Made by a program: the position numbers and the translations under genes
Assembly (NCBI RefSeq): GCF_015668515.1
Contig: NZ_JADPFO010000011.1
Coordinates: 1-38,108 of the forward strand
Origin: Paraclostridium tenue
GTDB lineage: Bacteria > Bacillota > Clostridia > Peptostreptococcales > Peptostreptococcaceae
Direction: 5' to 3'
DNA length: 38,108 nucleotides
Notes under the pieces: model-generated
Database searches by the model: none
Seen by the model: the letters and a program-made list of their open reading frames with translations, nothing else
Told to the model about the DNA's origin: nothing
Part shown: piece after piece, positions 7,812 to 15,951 of the stretch
Position numbering within the stretch: the stretch's first letter is position 1
How the letters are laid out: each line of letters opens with the position of its first letter

Positions 7812-8030
7812 TTATTTATTATCTTTTAACCCTTTTGTAGACGGATCTACAAATACTCCTATAACTGCTGCTGCAACGGCAACAACAGAAACTGGATTAG
7901 CTAGTATGTCTAATAATGTATTTCCTAATAAACTCCAACTTGTTAAAGTTTTAAAGTCTACTCCAGCAGCACTAAAAATTACACCACCTAAACCTAACCA
8001 AAAATATGGATTTTTTAATCTATTTTTCAT
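7812..8030 (-). CDS. Holin, phi LC3 family
   Basis: 72 residues from the ATG at 8030. An upstream in-frame ATG at 8039 sits on top of the Shine-Dalgarno AAAAGGAG, so 8030 is the better start. The protein begins MKNRLKNPYFWLGLGG, has two hydrophobic stretches (about 10-24 and 42-58) and ends VDPSTKGLKDNK. These are the hallmarks of the phi LC3 holin family (a VDPTTKGLSDS-like end is typical). It would make membrane holes at a set time to release the endolysin. Its start overlaps the end of the preceding gene. Confidence 0.9.
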   Translation of the reverse strand: MKNRLKNPYFWLGLGGVIFSAAGVDFKTLTSWSLLGNTLLDILANPVSVVAVAAAVIGVFVDPSTKGLKDNK

Positions 8031-8313
8031 ATATAACATCTCCTTTTATTATGTCATCTAATCTGTGATGTGCTGATTTTGTACTCTCTTCTACTTTTAT
8101 AAGTCTTTCTATAACATTACTTATTTTTGCATCTTGGGCCTTTATATCTAGCCTTATATCATCAACCCCCTTAGATATATAATCTAATTTTGTAGCCACT
8201 ACAGTTTTTTGAGATGCATCATCTTCGATGTCATGTGCAGTCTTTTTTTGATAACTCATATAACCAATTATTGCACCTATAATTGTACATATAACTGTAA
8301 CTTCTATATTCAT
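8020..8313 (-). CDS. Small membrane-anchored coiled-coil protein, XhlA-like role
   Basis: 97 residues. An N-terminal membrane helix (IEVTVICTIIGAIIGYMSY, about 2-20) is followed by a long charged helix with heptad-like spacing (ISKGVDDIRLDIKAQDAKIS, then VIERLIKVEESTKSAHHRLD). The layout resembles XhlA-type hemolysin/lysis accessory proteins, but with the membrane segment at the N-terminus. It overlaps the holin start by 11 bases, so the two are co-translated, and it probably modulates lysis. TAGGAGGG precedes the ATG. The function is inferred from shape and place. Confidence 0.75.
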   Translation of the reverse strand: MNIEVTVICTIIGAIIGYMSYQKKTAHDIEDDASQKTVVATKLDYISKGVDDIRLDIKAQDAKISNVIERLIKVEESTKSAHHRLDDIIKGDVIYEK

Positions 8314-8341
8314 ATACCCTCCTAAAAAATCGCATAAAAAT

Positions 8342-8362
8342 AGAACTATCTCATATAGTTCT
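8342..8362 (-). terminator. Terminator after the structural genes
   Basis: Eight-bp arms (8342-8349 and 8355-8362) around CTCAT. On the minus strand the stem is followed by ATTTTTATGCGATTTTTT. It separates the tail operon (ending at the XkdX-like gene) from the lysis genes. Confidence 0.6.
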
Positions 8363-8381
8363 TTCTGCGGCTATGCTTTAT

Positions 8382-8558
8382 TTATAATTGTTTCTCTACT
8401 TGTAAAGTATTATTTTCTTTATTATAATTTTCACCTGTTATTTCTTTAAATTGCTCTTTTGTTATTTTTTCAACTTTAACAAAAACTCTCATATTTTCAT
8501 TTGTGTAACACCCTAAGCCATAATATCTTTTTATTGCATCGTACCAAAAATTGTTCAT
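8382..8558 (-). CDS. XkdX-like small phage protein
   Basis: 58 residues, beginning MNNFWYDAIKRYYGLGCYTN and continuing ENMRVFVKVEKITKEQFKEI. The N-terminal W-x3-I-K-R-Y-Y-x-x-G-x-Y-T-x-E pattern is that of XkdX proteins, which lie just after tail-fibre genes in PBSX-like phages. The role is unknown. A strong AGGAGG precedes the ATG. The start codon overlaps the stop of the upstream gene by one base (TAATG), so translation is coupled. Confidence 0.8.
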   Translation of the reverse strand: MNNFWYDAIKRYYGLGCYTNENMRVFVKVEKITKEQFKEITGENYNKENNTLQVEKQL

Positions 8559-8980
8559 TATTTTATTCCTCCTATTGAAAGTTGTAATATTACATTTGCC
8601 ATGTCATTTTCTAAGTTCTTAATTTTTAAATCTTTTTCAGCAAGCTCCAATAAAGATTGTGCTTGTTGTGTTTCTAACTCTTTTATTTGTATATCCTTAT
8701 TAGCTAATTCTAGTGTCATTTCCGCTATTTGAGTATCCATTAAAGACGGTTTAGGTTTTGCTTGTTCTTGTTTTACCACCTCAAATAGTTCAAAATCATC
8801 TATTGTGTATACTCTTTGTTCAATTTGTATTTCATCTTTTATCTTATACACATCCCCCAATAATTTATCATACAGTTTCTTATCTATATGAATGTTAGGT
8901 GTGGGGATGTTTTTGTGAATCCCTATTTTATAAAAACTTCCACAAAGTTTAGTATCTGTGTTGTATGTTAGTATATACAT
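8558..8980 (-). CDS. Coiled-coil protein beside the tail fibre, possible fibre accessory
   Basis: 140 residues. The N-terminal 70 residues look beta-rich (MYILTYNTDTKLCGSFYKIG at the start). The C-terminal half is a regular heptad-like coiled coil with two LELANKD/LELAEKD repeats. The gene sits 11 bases after the tail-fibre gene and overlaps the XkdX-like gene. That is the usual place for small fibre-assembly or fibre-associated proteins. I do not recognise a defined family. Confidence 0.7.
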   Translation of the reverse strand: MYILTYNTDTKLCGSFYKIGIHKNIPTPNIHIDKKLYDKLLGDVYKIKDEIQIEQRVYTIDDFELFEVVKQEQAKPKPSLMDTQIAEMTLELANKDIQIKELETQQAQSLLELAEKDLKIKNLENDMANVILQLSIGGIK

Positions 8981-8991
8981 TTAAATTCCTC

Positions 8992-11547
8992 CTATCTACC
9001 TATAGCAAACCAACTTGCCGAAACATTTCCAAGTAACGGGTTACCTGTAGTATTTCTTATATGAAGTCTTACTCTTTCTCTGCCTCTATCCCCAACACCT
9101 ACTGCATTACCACTTAAATCTTGCCAAGCATTTGAACATCTCATATACCCCATACTTGCGTATATAATTTCATTTGGGAATGTAATAGGGTAAGCAAACT
9201 CTTTAATTATATGGTTACTATCTCCCACAACAGAGCCTAGTTCTTCATATCCCCATTGGAATATAAATCCTCCGAAAAGTGATGGAAGCTTAATATAACT
9301 GTGATTCATTCCTATAAATACATCACAGTCTAATAACCCCCTCAATTTACCCCATAAGCTTTTTTTCACTTCTGAAACGTCATTTTGTAGTTCTTGTATT
9401 TGTGCCTGTGTAGATAATTGTACTTTATGTGACGGAGCAATAGGTGTTAAAGGCGACCCTATATGAAGTTCATCCCCTGTTTCTGCTACAAGACCTATAG
9501 CAACATTATTGAACTTATTTTGTGCACCCATATTATAAGTTCTAGGTGTAATTTCATAGTAAACAGTTATATCTGTTTCATTAGTTCTTAAGTGATTTTT
9601 TAATGCGTCTACTGTGTTTAGTCCTTTACCAACTCTAAACACTAACTGTCCCATATCACCACCCATAGCCATACATACTTTATCTGCCCCATATAATTCA
9701 CTATCTGGTACACTCTCGTACTTATTATTTCGTATACAAATATCTGTTTTATTTGGATTAATAATTGCATCTGGTAAATTACATAAAAATGAGTTTGTAT
9801 TAGGTTTTGAATCATCTATCATTGACCAGTTTTCGTAACCGTTTAATGTGTATTTACCTATTCTTATTATAGGTTTTCCATCTTTTAGTTCATCACTTAC
9901 ACCATTTGGTAAGCTTCTTAAGACTAAATTCCCAGAATAATAATCTCTAACTTTTATAAGTTTAGCGTTCATGTAAGAAACCTCTTTATTTGCTTCTCTA
10001 AGCTTTACATTAGCGTAAAATCTTACATAAATAACTGAATATTGTCCAGAGTTAAAAATTGCACTTGTTTTTCCTTCTTCATAAGTTATATCACATATAA
10101 CATCTACACCTTTTCCACCGTCACTTGATGTTGAAATTGCTACCCAAGAGTTACCTGATGTTTCTTCTACATCAAAGCATAACATATAATCGGTATATGA
10201 TTTAACCACTAATTTAAACTGAACATATCCATATTCACTTGAAGAACTCCTTACATTTAATTGTGTATTGCCATTAGTTACATCATAGTAACTTTGGTTA
10301 TTATTTAATACAGGTTGTTTAAATATTTCCACCACATCACTTGGTTTGTAAGTTGCCATGTTACTTAAATTTATATCCCATATTTTTCTGTTTTTAACTT
10401 CGGATTGTCCAACAATATCAGTTAAAGTGACTATACTACGCTTCATTTGATTTCTAAAATCTTTAGTAACGTAACTTCCTCCCGTATTAACTGATCCTTT
10501 ACCTATTGTAACTATTTTTGAATCATCTGTTATTAATGGGTCTGAAAACTTACTATTTAACACATCATACTTAGTAGCATATTTATTGTCTGCATCATTT
10601 GTAGTGACTAATTTCTGCCAAGATGTCCAACTTGTTGCTTGTGCATTTAACGCACATCTAGTATATACTTCATTTGTTATATCTGTATAGAAAACTTGTG
10701 TAGCCCATTTAGAAGTGTCCCAATTTAAAACAACCAATCTACCGTAAGAATTTGGAGCATTTGATACTCCAGCTTCCACAACGTAAGTTCCACTTGTAGT
10801 TACAGTATTTAAATTCTCATTAGCTTTTATTCTTTTTGGGGTACGCATAAAATATCTGTCATCATGGTTGTGAGTTGATGGTGTAAACGTGCTAGGTTTA
10901 TTTGCAACATTATTCCATTCAACTTTATCGGCCACATTAGCACTAGAGGCTTTTGCATTTTTACCTAAAAATCTTCCGTCTGCCTCGCTTTCTGTATAAT
11001 ATCTGTCATCATGGTTATGTGTACTAGGTGTAAATGTACTAGGTTTACCTGTTACATCACTCCATGTAGGTTTATTTGCTTCATCATAAGCTTTATACCA
11101 ATTTCCCCATTGCCCTCCATTATCTGAGTTGTAATTTCTTACCCATTTAGTAATTCTATCTTGTGGATATACATAAACAAACTCTTGCTGGATTCTTCCT
11201 TCTGTATAACCTCTATTAGTGAGAATAAATACCTTACCTGTTCCTTTAGTTAAAGTTCCTTCAGGAGTGTTTTTAAAATCTCCAATGCCAGTATCAAATG
11301 CAAAGAATGAATTTAAAGTTTTAAATGAATTACAATCTCTATCTGCTGGATATTGAACTTTTAATAATACATCTGACTTTTCTGATTTAGCATCGATTTT
11401 TTTGTTTTGGTCTTTTAAAGTTTTATCATATTCAGTTTTGAAATCAGTATGGTTTTTGTTATTTTCTTTTATATTACTTTCAATTCTGTTAAAATCTTCT
11501 GGCATTACCGTTTCTGTAAGCTGCCAATTAGTTTTATAATTACCCAT
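8992..11547 (-). CDS. Tail fibre / receptor-binding protein
   Basis: 851 residues, the large variable protein expected to bind the host surface at the baseplate tip. The N-terminus (about 1-70, with a helical HTDFKTEYDKTLKDQNKK) is the likely baseplate attachment. Pyocin-knob-like segments follow (near residues 70-170 and 220-320), separated by two copies of the module KPSTFTPSTHNHDDRYY/F at about 172-188 and 214-230. A lamin-G-like or carbohydrate-binding region may follow (about 380-540). The C-terminus ends in a compact beta domain (WFAIGR end) typical of fibre tips. It starts on a TAATG overlap with the YmfQ-like gene, and GAGGAAGGAG is the ribosome site. Confidence 0.88.
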   Translation of the reverse strand: MGNYKTNWQLTETVMPEDFNRIESNIKENNKNHTDFKTEYDKTLKDQNKKIDAKSEKSDVLLKVQYPADRDCNSFKTLNSFFAFDTGIGDFKNTPEGTLTKGTGKVFILTNRGYTEGRIQQEFVYVYPQDRITKWVRNYNSDNGGQWGNWYKAYDEANKPTWSDVTGKPSTFTPSTHNHDDRYYTESEADGRFLGKNAKASSANVADKVEWNNVANKPSTFTPSTHNHDDRYFMRTPKRIKANENLNTVTTSGTYVVEAGVSNAPNSYGRLVVLNWDTSKWATQVFYTDITNEVYTRCALNAQATSWTSWQKLVTTNDADNKYATKYDVLNSKFSDPLITDDSKIVTIGKGSVNTGGSYVTKDFRNQMKRSIVTLTDIVGQSEVKNRKIWDINLSNMATYKPSDVVEIFKQPVLNNNQSYYDVTNGNTQLNVRSSSSEYGYVQFKLVVKSYTDYMLCFDVEETSGNSWVAISTSSDGGKGVDVICDITYEEGKTSAIFNSGQYSVIYVRFYANVKLREANKEVSYMNAKLIKVRDYYSGNLVLRSLPNGVSDELKDGKPIIRIGKYTLNGYENWSMIDDSKPNTNSFLCNLPDAIINPNKTDICIRNNKYESVPDSELYGADKVCMAMGGDMGQLVFRVGKGLNTVDALKNHLRTNETDITVYYEITPRTYNMGAQNKFNNVAIGLVAETGDELHIGSPLTPIAPSHKVQLSTQAQIQELQNDVSEVKKSLWGKLRGLLDCDVFIGMNHSYIKLPSLFGGFIFQWGYEELGSVVGDSNHIIKEFAYPITFPNEIIYASMGYMRCSNAWQDLSGNAVGVGDRGRERVRLHIRNTTGNPLLGNVSASWFAIGR

Positions 11548-12431
11548 TAGTTAACTCCTTCCTCTATATTGATTACGTGTTTAAGTTCTAGATCTTCTAT
11601 TATAGGAACATACAAATCTATAGAAGTTAGTAATTTATTATCCGATGTATAAACATCTACTTTTGTTATTTCATTCAAATCAAAGCTTTTTAAAACTGCA
11701 TACTCTAAAGTTAATTTTCCATTTACTATATCTTTTGTTATAAATTCATTTATAACTTTTATATTGTTTAACTTTACATAACCAATCTTACTAAGTGCAA
11801 AGCCTCTTAGTTCATCTAAAAAATACTTTTGTATAGAGTTATTTTGTTTCAACTTTATAGCTCCTTTCTCATGTAGAGATTTAAACGGTAAAGTTCCTAA
11901 CCTCCATGTCGAACCTAATCTATAGTTATATTCCCTTTGTGCTAGAGTTAACTCTTCATTAGCTAATATTTTTTCATCAACAAAGGGTTTATTTATAAAT
12001 ACAATATTAGCTGGTTTCATTTTATTTATTGTTATGTAAGTTTCATTAAACCATATCTGATTTAATATTTTAGATTCTACATAAAGCGTAAATTTACCAG
12101 GGTCAATAAAAATGTTATAGTTTTCATTACCTATCAATTCATCTAGTTTCTGCTTTAAAGCTCTTAAAGTGAAAGGCATATTCATAGCTAATCTATTTAA
12201 TATCCTTTGCTTTCTAAAACTTAATTCTTTATCGTCTCCATCATTTATTCTTAATAGAGTTTCATATTTTTTTATAGTTTCCTTATCTGCAGTTATGACA
12301 TATTCATTATTTATAGCTTTTTCAAATTCATTATTTAGATTTTCAAATAAATTATTCTCAATTTTAACTAATGTATCTATTTCCAGTATGTCATTATATA
12401 AAGGTGGAAAATAATTTTTTATATTTATCAT
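11547..12431 (-). CDS. Baseplate-to-fibre protein, YmfQ/DUF2313 family
   Basis: 294 residues. The N-terminal 110 residues contain the DUF2313/YmfQ pattern: helical YNDILEIDTLVKIENNLFEN, then KKYETLLRINDGDDKELSFR with the R-x-x-I-L-N-R repeat, and a predicted ferredoxin-like segment about 120-150. Proteins of this family (related to Mu gp48 and P2 gpI) join the baseplate wedge to the fibre. The C-terminal half is beta-rich. The gene overlaps the gpJ-like gene by four bases (ATGA), marking coupled translation. Confidence 0.82.
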   Translation of the reverse strand: MINIKNYFPPLYNDILEIDTLVKIENNLFENLNNEFEKAINNEYVITADKETIKKYETLLRINDGDDKELSFRKQRILNRLAMNMPFTLRALKQKLDELIGNENYNIFIDPGKFTLYVESKILNQIWFNETYITINKMKPANIVFINKPFVDEKILANEELTLAQREYNYRLGSTWRLGTLPFKSLHEKGAIKLKQNNSIQKYFLDELRGFALSKIGYVKLNNIKVINEFITKDIVNGKLTLEYAVLKSFDLNEITKVDVYTSDNKLLTSIDLYVPIIEDLELKHVINIEEGVN

Positions 12432-13579
12432 AATAAACTAACCTCTTTTAACTGTGGTATTTGTTGTAATTCTCCATTTTGAATTAGGTTTAAATCACTT
12501 GCTTTGCCATTTATCTTTATATCTGTTACGTTAGCTACTCCAACAACCTTTAAAATAGACATTGTGATTTGAGATATATAAACAGATAACCCATATCTAT
12601 TCATATCATCAGCAATACCCCAGTTTTTTCTTAAGCTTTTTAGATACTCATTTATAGACTTTTTAATTGCTTCTTTAACCTGATCTATTACATAGCCTGT
12701 CATTAGGTGTATTTTAGCTTCTATAGTTACTTCTACTATCTGAGGTGTTGTTATAGTAACTACATGACCAATAGGTGCTAATCCTAATCCTGTACCTTCA
12801 CTTTCTGTAGGATCTATTATATTTTTTACTTTTTGTATTAACTCTTCTGAAACTGCATTAAATTCAGTATCAACAATACTACACTTAACAGTTCCTCCAC
12901 CATTCCAAGTTGGATATATTTGTACTTCTCCAATACCTTCAATTTTACGTATTTCTTCATCATATTGAGCTACATTCCCACCAAATGGCCTTTGATTAAC
13001 TTCTAATATAAATCTATTTTTTAACTCTTCATCTGTTTCTTCATCCCTTGCAGGAACTAAAAGAGTAGTTAATTTACATGATTTAAGGTTATTTATATGA
13101 GTTATAGGTAGTAAGTCCCCTATATATACGTTTCCTACTGTTCCAATAGTTTCACATTGTAAAATATATTCACCTGGAACAGCTTGATTTTTTTCATTTT
13201 TAAATACATCAATAACTTTATATGTTAAAGGTGTTTCCTCGTTGATTGTAGAAAATCTACTACCTATTTGAACAGTAGCAGGAGTACCATCTTGAAATGT
13301 ACATACAGCCTTTTTATTAGCGTATGTGGCTTTATATCTGGTTAAGCCTTGTTCTATTACCTTATTGTCTAAATATTCGCCGTAACTCGTTGTAACAAAG
13401 GAATTTAATAAAACCTGCTTTAACTCCATATACATTTCTGCTAACTGATAGCACGCAGGAGCTAGAGCATCATATATAATAGAACCTTGTCTCTTATCAA
13501 TATCATCTGGAACTTTATCTAAAGCACTTTTTATTAAGTTTTCAAATGTGTATTTTTCTAAATATTGACCTAAACTCAT
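12428..13579 (-). CDS. xkdT: Baseplate J-like wedge protein (XkdT)
   Basis: 383 residues, full length for the baseplate_J (P2 gpJ / XkdT) family, a wedge component of contractile baseplates. Visible signatures are the early IDKRQGSIIYDALAPACYQLAEMY, the LDNKVIEQGLTRYKAT stretch, then LLVPARDEETDEELKNRFIL and RPFGGNVAQYDEEIRKIEGI, and a final domain with ITMSILKVVGVANVTDIKING. It overlaps both neighbours by four bases in a tight tail operon. Confidence 0.92.
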   Translation of the reverse strand: MSLGQYLEKYTFENLIKSALDKVPDDIDKRQGSIIYDALAPACYQLAEMYMELKQVLLNSFVTTSYGEYLDNKVIEQGLTRYKATYANKKAVCTFQDGTPATVQIGSRFSTINEETPLTYKVIDVFKNEKNQAVPGEYILQCETIGTVGNVYIGDLLPITHINNLKSCKLTTLLVPARDEETDEELKNRFILEVNQRPFGGNVAQYDEEIRKIEGIGEVQIYPTWNGGGTVKCSIVDTEFNAVSEELIQKVKNIIDPTESEGTGLGLAPIGHVVTITTPQIVEVTIEAKIHLMTGYVIDQVKEAIKKSINEYLKSLRKNWGIADDMNRYGLSVYISQITMSILKVVGVANVTDIKINGKASDLNLIQNGELQQIPQLKEVSLL

Positions 13580-13977
13580 ATTTTCACCACACTTTCAAGT
13601 TCTATATTTCCAAAAATAGAATTAATCTTAAACTCAATTTTGAAATTATCCTTCACATCATCAATTACATTAAAACTTTCTATACCTAAAATTCTTTCAT
13701 CTGCTAATAAAGCATCCTTAATAGTTCTTTCAATATCATTTTTAACAAAGTCCTTATGTTTACCTATAAAGCCAGCGAGTTCAACTCCATAATTAGCATC
13801 ATAAATTACATTTTCAAATCTTTCAGTTTGTAAAATTTTAAATACTGCTTGTTTAATTGACTCCAATTCATCTATTTTCCTTGTTATTCTTCCATTAAAA
13901 CTATCTAGTTTGTATGTTTTACTACTTTGAACTGAGTTTTCCATATTACTTACAACAAAATCAAACTTAGGTATCAT
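13576..13977 (-). CDS. xkdS: Baseplate protein XkdS (gp25-like, DUF2634)
   Basis: 133 residues. It has the DUF2634/XkdS layout, related to T4 gp25: SFNGRITRKIDELESIKQAV, a KILQTERFENVIYDANYGVEL segment, then AGFIGKHKDFVKNDIERTIK. Proteins of this type form the inner baseplate wedge that starts sheath polymerisation. It lies between XkdR and XkdT with four-base overlaps, in the same order as in PBSX. Confidence 0.9.
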   Translation of the reverse strand: MIPKFDFVVSNMENSVQSSKTYKLDSFNGRITRKIDELESIKQAVFKILQTERFENVIYDANYGVELAGFIGKHKDFVKNDIERTIKDALLADERILGIESFNVIDDVKDNFKIEFKINSIFGNIELESVVKI

Positions 13978-14276
13978 TTTTTCATTTCTCCTCTATCAAG
14001 TACATAAAATTGTTGTCCATTAGAAACTCTTAAAAGTAAAACTTTATCACCTTGTTTTAATTTATCAAAAATAATAGTTCCATTTTTATCTTTAAATTCT
14101 CTACAAAATGGAGATAGTATTAAGAAATCTGAATCAATTTGAAACCTATTTTCTACTAAAATAGTTAGTGGATCTTCTTTCGTTACTTCTCCTGGGACAA
14201 GGTCTGTTAATGTATTTTCTGGTATAGCGTGCCTTGCTCCTTGTTTAATTAATCTTACAAGTTTTTCTCCTGCCAT
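13974..14276 (-). CDS. xkdR: Baseplate protein XkdR (DUF2577)
   Basis: 100 residues, matching the DUF2577/XkdR family in size and order. Typical features are the N-terminal LVRLIKQGARHAIPE, a segment PLTILVENRFQIDSDFLIL and a C-terminal KLKQGDKVLLLRVSNGQQFY with a small beta-barrel pattern. It probably helps form the central hub or tube tip of the baseplate. It abuts the XkdQ gene directly and overlaps XkdS by four bases. Confidence 0.87.
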   Translation of the reverse strand: MAGEKLVRLIKQGARHAIPENTLTDLVPGEVTKEDPLTILVENRFQIDSDFLILSPFCREFKDKNGTIIFDKLKQGDKVLLLRVSNGQQFYVLDRGEMKK

Positions 14277-15251
14277 TTATATCACCTCAACTTCTAAACT
14301 CATTGTATGCTCGTTATTTTTAATCTTATGGGAAACACTTAAGACAACAACATACTTATTAAATGGAATGTCTTTTTTTAAATCTCCTATAACTAAAACA
14401 ACACCACAACCAGCCTTAACTCTGAAATCTCCTATACATTCAAGTTTCAAAGATTTTTTAGGCTTGTTATAGTGTTTTAATAACATATCTGCTCTTTCTT
14501 TTATTTGAGCTTCATTCATTTTTTCATCTACTTTATCAAAAAACTGTAATATTCCCCACTTGTTAATATTATTACTATCTTTGACTATATAAACTTCTCT
14601 TTTCTTAGTTTTTTTATTTTCTTTAACGAGTTTAACTTGATTATAAGTTTCATCATCAATACTAGATTCGTAGTCATAGCCTGTTAATAAGCTTTCGTCT
14701 CCTATCGCTAAAGTAGTTTTTTCTTCCCATACATTTAAATGTTCTAAAGTTCCAAAATTATCCCTCATAAAGAACCAATCCCCAGTATCTATTAAAGTTT
14801 GGTCGAAAGATTTTTGTATAATTTCAGCAAGAGTTTTATTATCTTCAATTCTTGAAGGTAATATATAATTACTAGCAAACTTAACATTACATTTGATATT
14901 ATAATCGTTACAAATTTTATTAAAAATTTGACTACAAGTAAGACCTTTTAATACATAAGTATCTTTATATTTTAAATATCTTAATTGATCGTAAGCAGTT
15001 ATTTTAATTTCATTCTTTTCAGTTTTTCCAATTTTAAAAACAAATCCAAAAAATATATTATTATTATTTATTTTTAAAGATACTGGACTCCCCTCACTTA
15101 TATAATCCTCATTTAATATATCTTGCAAGGTAAAAGTGAGCTTACCTGGATTATCTTGAATTTCTTGACTAAATTCTATATCTGATATTAAATCTGATAC
15201 ATCATAAGCTTTACCAGTATTAGTGTTTTGAACTATCATTTCTATATTCAT
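14277..15251 (-). CDS. xkdQ: Baseplate hub protein XkdQ (gpD/gp27-like)
   Basis: 324 residues, full length for XkdQ, a hub protein related to the late-control gpD fold. Visible are the early LISDIEFSQEIQDNPGKLTF, KINNNNIFFGFVFKIGKTEK, AYDQLRYLKYKDTYV, and a C-terminal RADMLLKHYNKPKKSLKLEC with a beta-barrel pattern. Such hub trimers sit on the tail tube end and carry the puncturing tip. Its stop abuts the XkdR start, and its start abuts the XkdP-like stop, consistent with one polycistronic message. Confidence 0.88.
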   Translation of the reverse strand: MNIEMIVQNTNTGKAYDVSDLISDIEFSQEIQDNPGKLTFTLQDILNEDYISEGSPVSLKINNNNIFFGFVFKIGKTEKNEIKITAYDQLRYLKYKDTYVLKGLTCSQIFNKICNDYNIKCNVKFASNYILPSRIEDNKTLAEIIQKSFDQTLIDTGDWFFMRDNFGTLEHLNVWEEKTTLAIGDESLLTGYDYESSIDDETYNQVKLVKENKKTKKREVYIVKDSNNINKWGILQFFDKVDEKMNEAQIKERADMLLKHYNKPKKSLKLECIGDFRVKAGCGVVLVIGDLKKDIPFNKYVVVLSVSHKIKNNEHTMSLEVEVI

Positions 15252-15944
15252 TTATATCACCTTTACTGATTCCTTTGTAACCCAACCCATCCAGCCACCA
15301 TTCATTTCAGTAACATGATATGGATATTTACGGCCGTCAGTTTTGACAAAGTTTATTTTACCTTTATAATTCCTAAGAGTCATTCCTGGACCCCTGCCCC
15401 AACTATCTCTATGTAGTCTACCATTAACTATAACTGTACATCCTGGAGTTACTTTACCAGACGAATTTTCTCTATTACTTGATGTATTTCTATGAGGTCT
15501 ATTACTACCATAATTGGAGATTTTTACTTCCTTTACTCTTACTTCTCTAAATTCCTTTAGATTTATTGTGAAATTAACATCATTAGAACCATATTTATAA
15601 CCATATTCAAATGTTTCTATTAATGCCATGAAGTTTATACCAGTATCACTAACTATAAATCTAACAGGTTTTTTTTCTTTTCTAACTTTTTCAATAAAAT
15701 CAATATAATATCTAGGTCCTTGAAATTGATTTTTAGTCCTTATAAAGGGATATATATTTCTTTCTGGTAGAAAACTTTCAAATTCAACTGTAGAAAGTTT
15801 TAAATCTTTTGCTATATTTATTTCACCTAATTTAACAACTTCTTTAGTTTCATTATTTCCTTCTGTTTTCACTTTTAATTCTTCTGGATTTATAGGGAAT
15901 TGAATTAACAATCCCCTATACTCCATAAAAATTCCTATAGACAT
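15252..15944 (-). CDS. XkdP-like baseplate protein with a C-terminal SH3-like domain
   Basis: 230 residues. The first 135 residues follow XkdP: FPINPEELKVKTEGNNETKE, LSTVEFESFLPERNIYPFI, and RYYIDFIEKVRKEKKPVRFI. In PBSX this protein ends in a LysM domain. Here a Ser/Asn/Arg linker (about 145-163) leads to about 65 residues beginning GCTVIVNGRLHRDSWGRGPG and ending GWMGWVTKESVKVI, which look like a bacterial SH3-like fold. XkdP-like proteins probably attach peptidoglycan-contacting parts to the tail tip, so a swapped wall-binding domain is plausible. Confidence 0.82.
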   Translation of the reverse strand: MSIGIFMEYRGLLIQFPINPEELKVKTEGNNETKEVVKLGEINIAKDLKLSTVEFESFLPERNIYPFIRTKNQFQGPRYYIDFIEKVRKEKKPVRFIVSDTGINFMALIETFEYGYKYGSNDVNFTINLKEFREVRVKEVKISNYGSNRPHRNTSSNRENSSGKVTPGCTVIVNGRLHRDSWGRGPGMTLRNYKGKINFVKTDGRKYPYHVTEMNGGWMGWVTKESVKVI

Positions 15945-15951
15945 TTTATTA

